NCBI RefSeq assembly: GCF_000159955.1
Contig: NZ_GG695970.1
Coordinates: 146,381-158,614, forward strand
DNA length: 12,234 bases
Direction of reading: 5' to 3'
Source of the DNA: Paenibacillus sp. oral taxon 786 str. D14
GTDB lineage: Bacteria; Bacillota; Bacilli; Paenibacillales; Paenibacillaceae
Below are positions 7,365 through 12,234 of this stretch, one piece after another. The notes beneath the pieces are model-generated. The model was given only the letters and a program-made list of their open reading frames with translations, did not search any database and was not told the DNA's origin. The translations under genes were made by a program, and so were the position numbers. The stretch's first letter is position 1, and each line of letters begins with the position of its first letter.

Positions 7365-7554
7365 CAGTTCTAACGCTTGTGAGCAACGCTATTTGGGTCT
7401 TTTCGACGTGGTTTGAAATCTAACGCTGATCAGAAAGCTTATTTCCCGATTTTCGGCGGAACAGGGGCGGTTTTTCCGTGAATAAGCTCTCTGGCAAGCG
7501 TTAGAATCTAAAACCCCCCGATTTTCGCGAAATAAGCGCCGTGGCAAGCGTTAG
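7365..7554. repeat. 190-bp nested palindromic repeat, copy 1
   Basis: The element has two forward arms starting CTAACGCT (7370 and 7420) and two reverse arms ending CAAGCGTTAG (7495-7504 and 7545-7554). The outer pair (CTAACGCTTG...CGCTATTT against AAATAAGCG...CAAGCGTTAG) and the inner pair (CTAACGCT...CAGAAAGCTTATTT against AATAAGCTCTCTGG...AGCGTTAG) can pair as nested hairpins. CCGATTTTCG recurs beside the arms. No open frame or transposase accompanies it. It resembles a REP-like or miniature palindromic element of the genome. Confidence 0.85.
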
Positions 7555-7558
7555 AGAG

Positions 7559-7646
7559 AAATGAGCACGGAGAGAGCCTACCGAGCAGCTGGCTGTGTCG
7601 GACCTGGGTAGGAAATGAGCACGGAGCGAGCTTACCGAAACAGCTG
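7559..7646 (+). repeat. Tandem copies of a ~33-bp linker word
   Basis: AAATGAGCACGGAG, then AGAGCCTACCGAGCAGCTG, spans 7559-7591 and recurs as AAATGAGCACGGAG, then CGAGCTTACCGAAACAGCTG, at 7613-7646. A degraded third version follows the second palindromic copy near 7866-7910 (ATGAACACGCACGGAG...AAACAGCTG). The word therefore seems to belong to the same composite repeat as the palindromes. Confidence 0.75.
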
Positions 7647-7671
7647 TATTTCAGGTCTGCAACCGCAGTTT

Positions 7672-7861
7672 CAGTTCTAACGCTTGTGAGCAACGCTATT
7701 TGGGGATTTACGGCGTGGTTTGAAATCTAACGCTGATCAGAAAGCTTATTTCCCGATTTTCGGCGGAACAGGGGAGGTTTTTCCGTGAATAAGCTCTCTG
7801 GCAAGCGTTAGAATCTGAACTCCCCCGATTTTCCCGAAATAAGCACCAGGGCAAGCGTTAG
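7672..7861. repeat. 190-bp nested palindromic repeat, copy 2
   Basis: Same arrangement as copy 1 at a constant offset of 307 bp, with no net insertion or deletion. By eye there are about 12 substitutions in 190 positions, nearly all in spacers between the arms; the CTAACGCT and CAAGCGTTAG arms (7677, 7727, 7802-7811, 7852-7861) are unchanged. Conservation of the pairing parts fits selection or recent spread as structured units. Confidence 0.85.
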
Positions 7862-7997
7862 CGAGACATGAACACGCACGGAGCATGCCGACGCTGGGCA
7901 GAAACAGCTGACAAGTGTGCTTAACTCTTACGTTACGTCATAGATAATAATTCACCCTAAGTAGACCGATTCAGATTTTGAAGTTCATAGGTTTACT
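7862..7997. other. Spacer between the repeats and the minus-strand gene
   Basis: It begins with the degraded linker word (to about 7910) and then becomes AT-rich. I see no gene, and no convincing terminator for the minus-strand gene that ends at 7998. Confidence 0.5.
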
Positions 7998-8327
7998 TTA
8001 TGTAATTGGCTCAAGATAGATTACTTCTTTGCCCTGTTGGGTAGCATAATCAATTTCTCTTCTTGTGCTTTCACCAATGTATCCATTGACATTGATCACG
8101 AAGATTTCGTCTGACATATCGATTTTGTGATAGTGAAGATATTCAAAGAGTTTAACTTGTTCTTCGGTTACTTCGATATTATCGCTTTGCTCGAAAAAAC
8201 CAAGACTAAGTACAATTCTGCCTTTTAGGGTCAAATTAGCTTCTGCCTCACGGAATTGTTTTTTGAACTTTGTTGAACCACATAAAGTCACTACGATTGG
8301 TTTATTATGTTGCGAAAAATCGTTCAT
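7998..8327 (-). CDS. Nucleoside 2-deoxyribosyltransferase-superfamily protein
   Basis: A 109-residue protein with VVTLCGSTKFKKQF at the N-terminus (about residues 12-25), a central LTLKGRIVLSLG strand, HKIDMSDEIFVINVNGYIGESTRREIDYA, and GKEVIYLE at the end. This layout is that of the small Rossmann-like nucleoside deoxyribosyltransferase superfamily (compact DUF4406-like members, common in phages and mobile regions). The glutamate in STRREIDYA occupies the place of the catalytic Glu of true transferases, and the DEIFVIN strand supplies the usual Asp. The activity is unproven. The start is ATG at 8327, because AAGGGGA precedes it by a proper spacing; an in-frame ATG at 8345 has no site. The gene is visibly more AT-rich than the transporter genes on either side and points against them, suggesting later acquisition. 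Confidence 0.8.
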   Translation of the reverse strand: MNDFSQHNKPIVVTLCGSTKFKKQFREAEANLTLKGRIVLSLGFFEQSDNIEVTEEQVKLFEYLHYHKIDMSDEIFVINVNGYIGESTRREIDYATQQGKEVIYLEPIT

Positions 8328-8345
8328 ACAGGTCCCCTTATTCAT

Positions 8346-8491
8346 AATATTCTTTCGGAATTCGAGTTACTGACTTTTACTGCTTTCACTTACAAATCCG
8401 ATGAGCGAATCAAATACTAGATTTTCTTTACGAGGCTATTATGTATAACCTAGGCCAAACCGTGAAATTAAATATATGCTCCACACTAATG
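8346..8491. other. AT-rich intergenic stretch
   Basis: It holds the upstream region of the minus-strand gene, including TATTAT next to its ribosome binding site, but no good -35. No open frame with a ribosome binding site is seen on the plus strand, although a terminator follows at once. Confidence 0.4.
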
Positions 8492-8516
8492 GAAGCCGCA
8501 AGGCTTCTTTTTTTTT
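8492..8516 (+). terminator. Rho-independent terminator without an obvious upstream gene
   Basis: GAAGCC (8492-8497), loop GCAA, GGCTTC (8502-8507) and nine T residues (8508-8516) form a textbook intrinsic terminator on the plus strand. No plus-strand gene ends near it. It may be the old terminator of the regulatory operon, insulating the permease promoter, or it may end an unrecognised small RNA. Confidence 0.85.
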
Positions 8517-8594
8517 GCCCATGAAAGACTCAGAAGCCATCATTTTACCACAAATAGTAATTGAACTCTCCTACTCAGCCCGCCGGTCGGATTT

Positions 8595-8600
8595 TACAAT
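8595..8600 (+). promoter_or_regulatory. Probable -10 of the transporter operon (TACAAT)
   Basis: TACAAT lies about 60 nt before the first permease start and just after the terminator. No -35 resembling TTGACA is at the right distance (TTGAAC is 29 nt away), which would suit a promoter needing an AraC-type activator. A short direct repeat, TCACAAGATG (8605-8614) and TCACAGATG (8616-8624), 11 nt apart, follows it. Confidence 0.4.
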
Positions 8601-8661
8601 ATGTTCACAAGATGGTCACAGATGAGCGATGGGACTATGAAGTGCGAAAGGGGGCAAGCGG

Positions 8662-9639
8662 ATGCAATTAAAGACCAGAACCGTGGCAGAATCAGCTCAA
8701 TCCCAAAAAACACCTCAAGTGAAACGAAGCTATTGGAGGCGGTTGGGACTCGACATCCGGAAGGAATGGGATCTCTATCTCATGCTTGTGCCAGGCATTT
8801 TGTTTATTTTGCTGTTTAAGTATACGCCAATGTACGGAATTACGATTGCCTTCAAGGATTTTAATATTTTCACTGGATTTGCGGACAGCCCTTGGGTGGG
8901 GTGGAAGCATTTCGAGCGGCTGTTTACGTCGCCGGACTTTGCCCAAGTGTTTAGAAATACGGTCATCATCAGTTTTCTGAAGATCGTTATTTTGTTTCCG
9001 TTACCGATCGTGGTTGCGCTGATGCTCAATGAGATGCGGAATATGATCTTCAAACGGACGGTGCAAACCGTGATCTATCTGCCTCATTTCCTGTCTTGGG
9101 TTATCGTTGGCGGATTGTTTATGGATTTACTATCAACAAACGGCGGGATCGTTAACAAAGCGCTCACCGCGATGGGGATGGAGCCGATCGCGTTCTTTCT
9201 GGACAACAGCGTGTTTCGCAGCGTCCTGATCACTTCGGCGGGCTGGAAGGAAACCGGCTGGAGTACGATCGTCTACCTGGCGGCGTTCACCACCATCGAT
9301 CCCATGCTCTATGAAGCGGCAAGGATGGATGGAGCTGGGAGATGGAAGCAGCTGTGGCATATTACTTTGCCGGGGATCGCGCCGGTCATCATCCTGATGT
9401 TTATCCTGCGGCTCGGCAGCGTGCTGGAAGCCGGAACGGAACAGATCTTGGTGATGTACAATCCTGTGGTCTATCAGGTGTCAGATGTCATCGGCACGTA
9501 TGTGTACCGCCGAGGGCTGGGCAGTCAGGATTACAGCTTTTCCACGGCGGTAGGGCTGTTTGAGGCAGTGATCTCCTTCACGCTGGTCATTGCAGGGAAC
9601 GCAGCCAGCCGCAAATATCTGCAGCGCGGGATTTGGTAG
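8662..9639 (+). CDS. ABC sugar transporter permease (LplB/YtcP-type), first subunit
   Basis: A 325-residue inner-membrane protein of the binding-protein-dependent transport family. After a basic cytoplasmic N-terminus, the first membrane helix spans about residues 42-60 (LMLVPGILFILLFKYTPMYG), and about five further hydrophobic segments follow. The EAA loop that docks the ATPase is YEAARMDGAGRWKQLWHITLP, beginning at Tyr217, with its conserved glycine at 226. The PMYGITIAFKDFN and ATPase-docking segments are typical of LplB-type permeases of oligosaccharide systems. AAAGGGGG lies 7 nt before ATG 8662. The second permease starts 18 nt after its stop, so they form one operon and presumably a heterodimeric channel. 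Confidence 0.95.
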   Translation: MQLKTRTVAESAQSQKTPQVKRSYWRRLGLDIRKEWDLYLMLVPGILFILLFKYTPMYGITIAFKDFNIFTGFADSPWVGWKHFERLFTSPDFAQVFRNTVIISFLKIVILFPLPIVVALMLNEMRNMIFKRTVQTVIYLPHFLSWVIVGGLFMDLLSTNGGIVNKALTAMGMEPIAFFLDNSVFRSVLITSAGWKETGWSTIVYLAAFTTIDPMLYEAARMDGAGRWKQLWHITLPGIAPVIILMFILRLGSVLEAGTEQILVMYNPVVYQVSDVIGTYVYRRGLGSQDYSFSTAVGLFEAVISFTLVIAGNAASRKYLQRGIW

Positions 9640-9657
9640 GAAAGGGGGAGCTCATAC

Positions 9658-10572
9658 ATGGATCATAAACAAGCCTTGGAAGGATTGCAGCCGCGCGGAG
9701 TGATCAAAACCTCGTTTTCCGAAAAATGCTTTACCGTTTTCAATTACGTCTTCTTTATTCTGCTAGGGCTGACAACATTGCTTCCGTTCGTCAATTTGCT
9801 TGCCAAGTCCTTGAGCAGCGAAAGCGCCGTAATCTCAGGAAGGGTGGGGTTGCTTCCGGTAGGACTGCAATTTGAGACATATCACTATGTGCTTCAAGAC
9901 TCCATGTTCCTCAATTCGCTGAAGGTATCCATCGCCCTGACGGTGATCGGAACGGCATGCAGTTTGTTTCTGACGACGCTCACGGCTTATCCCTTGTCTA
10001 AAGTACGGCTGCGTGGACGAAAAGGGATCTTGTTGATTTTCGTTTTTACCATGTTGTTCAGCGGCGGGTTAATTCCCACCTATCTGCTGATGCAGAACCT
10101 GAACCTGGTCAACTCCTTCCCGGTCTTGTTCCTCCCGGCGATGGTAAACGTCTACAACATGCTGATCATAAAAAACTACTTTGAAGGCCTCCCGGAAGAA
10201 TTGGAAGAATCGGCTAAACTGGACGGGGCGGGGAATATCCGAATCCTCATGTCGGTCATGCTCCCCTTGTCGCTGCCGGTGCTGGCGACGATTGGTTTGT
10301 TTTTTGCCGTAGCGTTCTGGAACGACTATTTCACGGCCATGATTTACATCAGTGACCCGGCCATTAAGCCGATGCAGCTGTATTTGAAGGAGCTGCTCGT
10401 TTCCTCCAGCGGGGATTTCCTGAAGGATAACATCGATGCAGCGATTAACACCACCCCGCAGTCGATCCAAGCTTCCTCCATCTTGCTGGCGACCATTCCG
10501 ATTCTGCTCGTATATCCTTTCTTGCAAAAATACTTCGTAAAAGGCGTGCTGGTGGGTTCAGTAAAAGGTTGA
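9658..10572 (+). CDS. ABC sugar transporter permease (YtcP/LplC-type), second subunit
   Basis: A 304-residue inner-membrane protein. The first membrane helix lies about residues 28-50 (VFNYVFFILLGLTTLLPFVN). Further hydrophobic segments include a long one around LLIFVFTMLFSGGLIPTYLL (123-142). The EAA loop is EESAKLDGAGNIRILMSVMLPL (split as EESAKLDGAG from Glu183/184 and NIRILMSVMLPL). The C-terminus, LQKYFVKGVLVGSVKG, is the standard ending of this subunit. AAAGGGGGAG precedes ATG 9658. It pairs with the upstream permease. No ATP-binding gene follows; in Bacillus and Paenibacillus such systems usually share an MsmX-like ATPase encoded elsewhere. Confidence 0.95.
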   Translation: MDHKQALEGLQPRGVIKTSFSEKCFTVFNYVFFILLGLTTLLPFVNLLAKSLSSESAVISGRVGLLPVGLQFETYHYVLQDSMFLNSLKVSIALTVIGTACSLFLTTLTAYPLSKVRLRGRKGILLIFVFTMLFSGGLIPTYLLMQNLNLVNSFPVLFLPAMVNVYNMLIIKNYFEGLPEELEESAKLDGAGNIRILMSVMLPLSLPVLATIGLFFAVAFWNDYFTAMIYISDPAIKPMQLYLKELLVSSSGDFLKDNIDAAINTTPQSIQASSILLATIPILLVYPFLQKYFVKGVLVGSVKG

Positions 10573-10597
10573 AGCAACATGGCTCGATTAAGGCTAA

Positions 10598-10613
10598 CAC
10601 CTGAAGGGAGGTG
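10598..10613 (+). promoter_or_regulatory. Short hairpin over a ribosome-binding-site-like sequence
   Basis: CACCT (10598-10602) and AGGTG (10609-10613) flank GAAGGG, so an almost perfect anti-16S match (GGGAGGTGAT) can fold into a small stem. An ATG at 10614 would open a 17-codon frame ending at 10667, but only 2 nt separate it from GGAGG. This 107-nt gap may tune the expression of the binding protein against the permeases, or mean nothing. Confidence 0.25.
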
Positions 10614-10679
10614 ATGAGCTCCGCTTGCAGTAGAACCCCAGTAGAAACCCAAAAACAACCGATTTGAAGGAGGGTATAT

Positions 10680-12221
10680 ATGAATTTAAAGATGAAAAAA
10701 ACGTCAGCGGTACTTACCGCCATCCTTGGCTTTGCCCTAGTGTTGTCCGGTTGCGGCGGCGGAGGAGGCGGAACGTCAGAGCCTGCTGCGACTGAACCAT
10801 CGGGAGGAAACACCAACACATCAACAACAGAAGGCAGTAACAGCGGGGGAAGCACGGACAAACCAGATTTGCGGATGATCATGCAATACGGGCTGTTTGA
10901 TCCGAAGACCGAATACGTCGCAAAATACATCGAAGAACGCACCGGGTTTCATGTGGAATATGAATTGCTGCCGGCGGAGAACGCTGATGAGAAGCTGAAC
11001 TTGATGGTATCCAGCAAAGAAAATTACGACATCGCCAAGCTGAATGCCGCCCAATTCTACAATCTGGCTTCGGCGGGGGCACTCGAACCGATGGATGAAC
11101 TGCTGGAGGCCCATGGCAACTATATTAAGCAGTCGATCAAGCCGGAGTCCTTCGCCAGTGCTACGATCGACGGCAAGATCTACGGGATTCCCGAAACGGG
11201 AGCGGGTGTGAGCATCGGTGAAGAGCTGGTCGTTCGCCAGGATTGGCTGGATGAGCTGGGCTTGTCCATCCCAACGAACCGCGATGAACTCTATACGGTA
11301 CTTAAGACGATCAAGGAGAAGAAAAATGTCATCCCGCTGACGCTGAGCAAGGACTCCATCTACGGCGACATTGCGGCTACTTTTGGCGTGCTTACCGATT
11401 GGAAGGAAGTCGACGGCAAGCTGGTTCACCGGGCGGAGCAGCCGGAGATGAAAGAATACATTACCTTCATGAACAAGCTGTATAAAGAAGGATTACTGGA
11501 CACCGAAACGCCGCTCAATACCGCTCAAGAATCGATTGAGAAGTTTTCTGGCGGCAAAGCAGCGATGTATAAGCTGGCCTGGTGGAATGCGGGATCTGCG
11601 ATCGCGGCGTTGCAGAAGAACTTCCCTGAGGCCAAGACGTCGATCATTCCTTATCTGAAAGGACCGGACGGGAAAGCCGTCGTTGGCGCAAAAGCAAATG
11701 TGACCTGGTACATCGGCATTTTGAAATCCTCCAAAAATAAAGAAGCGGCCATGGAATTCCTGAATGCGAAGCTGGAGCCTGAGACATTCAAAGGCATCGC
11801 GCTGGGTCAAGAAGGGGTTCACTATGAAGTGAAGGACGACAAATATTATCCAATTCTCCCGATCTTTAATGAACAGTTAAACAATGCGAGCAACTTCCTG
11901 ACTGGCGTGGACGAAGAGAAATATCCGATCTACTGGCAAGCCCGCGTGCGGAAGGATCCGGTGCTTCAGGCACATTTTGAAGCGTTCCAGAAAAATGCGG
12001 AAGGTCTGGTTGTCGTAGACCCGATGTCTACCGCGCCGCCAATTGAAGCCGTGTCCAAAAATCTGCTGAAGCTGACGACCATGCTAGATGATAATGTGCT
12101 GCAGTTTATTTCCGGTGCGAAGCCGATTGAGCAATACGACCAATTCCTGGCGCAATGGAGAGCGGAAGGCGGAGCCGACATGGTTGCTGCGGCGAACGAA
12201 TGGTTCCAGTCAACGAAATAA
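10680..12221 (+). CDS. ABC solute-binding lipoprotein of the transporter
   Basis: A 513-residue extracellular solute-binding protein. KMKK, a hydrophobic helix and the lipobox VLSGC make Cys25 the lipid anchor. A glycine run and a long Ser/Thr/Gly/Asn-rich linker (to about residue 60) tether the globular part to the membrane. Family features follow: YIEERTGFHV, KLNLMVSS, IDGKIYGIPE, RQDWLDELGL, LYKEGLLDTETPLN and the final QWRAEGGADMVAAANEWF. It is a paralogue of the binding protein at 2191, matching it in the same order, but lacks that protein's DPDGNGLQD loop. AAGGAGG lies 6 nt before ATG 10680. It is the last gene of the permease operon in view and is the likely substrate receptor for the two permeases. 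The window ends 13 nt after its stop, so further operon genes may follow. Confidence 0.95.
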   Translation: MNLKMKKTSAVLTAILGFALVLSGCGGGGGGTSEPAATEPSGGNTNTSTTEGSNSGGSTDKPDLRMIMQYGLFDPKTEYVAKYIEERTGFHVEYELLPAENADEKLNLMVSSKENYDIAKLNAAQFYNLASAGALEPMDELLEAHGNYIKQSIKPESFASATIDGKIYGIPETGAGVSIGEELVVRQDWLDELGLSIPTNRDELYTVLKTIKEKKNVIPLTLSKDSIYGDIAATFGVLTDWKEVDGKLVHRAEQPEMKEYITFMNKLYKEGLLDTETPLNTAQESIEKFSGGKAAMYKLAWWNAGSAIAALQKNFPEAKTSIIPYLKGPDGKAVVGAKANVTWYIGILKSSKNKEAAMEFLNAKLEPETFKGIALGQEGVHYEVKDDKYYPILPIFNEQLNNASNFLTGVDEEKYPIYWQARVRKDPVLQAHFEAFQKNAEGLVVVDPMSTAPPIEAVSKNLLKLTTMLDDNVLQFISGAKPIEQYDQFLAQWRAEGGADMVAAANEWFQSTK

Positions 12222-12234
12222 GCCATCCTCGGAT

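Noticed and set aside
7211..7423. Open frames within the GT-rich and repeat interval, both strands
   Set aside because: They follow low-complexity or repeat sequence, have no ribosome binding site and resemble no protein family.
7365..7861. CRISPR-like repeat spacing
   Set aside because: There are only two long copies, with internal palindromes and similar spacers, and no cas genes. The arrangement is that of duplicated palindromic elements.
8662..12221. Incomplete transporter because no ATPase gene is present
   Set aside because: Permease pairs of this type in Bacillus and Paenibacillus commonly use a shared ATPase encoded elsewhere, so the absence is ordinary.

Overview
The window looks like chromosomal DNA from a Paenibacillus-type Gram-positive (Bacillota). 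The reasons are strong AAGGAGG-type ribosome binding sites, GTG and TTG starts, and above all the pairing of a YesM/YesN-type two-component system with LplB/YtcP-type sugar permeases and large LipO-like lipoproteins, a gene set greatly expanded in that genus. No rRNA, tRNA, integrase, transposase or CRISPR array is visible.

Left part (1-2146) is a patchwork of small accessory genes, several of them broken: the tail of an unidentified gene (2-103), an intact VOC-fold (glyoxalase/bleomycin-resistance-like) gene (135-575), a truncated DinB remnant with a nonsense codon and a frameshift (611-845), a GyrI-like ligand-binding protein on the minus strand (868-1329), and a pyridoxamine-phosphate-oxidase-fold gene with two mutually compensating frameshifts (1508-2146).

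Middle (2191-7151) is a regulatory cassette: a lipoprotein solute-binding protein, a YesM-type sensor kinase whose GTG overlaps its stop codon, and a YesN-type response regulator that overlaps the kinase by 56 nt. The regulator is interrupted by a one-base frameshift just before its AraC-type DNA-binding domain. At that point there is also a consensus Shine-Dalgarno and a GTGA stop/start overlap, so either a lesion (or sequencing error) or a split regulator is possible.

7152-8661 is a gene-poor interval between the regulatory cassette and the transporter: a GT-rich stretch, two copies (about 94% identical by eye) of a 190-bp nested palindromic repeat built from CTAACGCTTG arms, a minus-strand nucleoside-deoxyribosyltransferase-like gene (7998-8327), an orphan rho-independent terminator (8492-8516) and a probable promoter for the transporter.

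Right part (8662-12221) is the transporter: two ABC permeases with EAA loops and a second solute-binding lipoprotein. No ATPase is encoded here, which is normal for this class because a shared MsmX-like ATPase is generally used. The simplest model is that the first binding protein and the kinase detect an external oligosaccharide, the AraC-type regulator activates the transporter operon, and the second binding protein delivers the substrate. No glycosidase lies in the window, so the substrate cannot be named.
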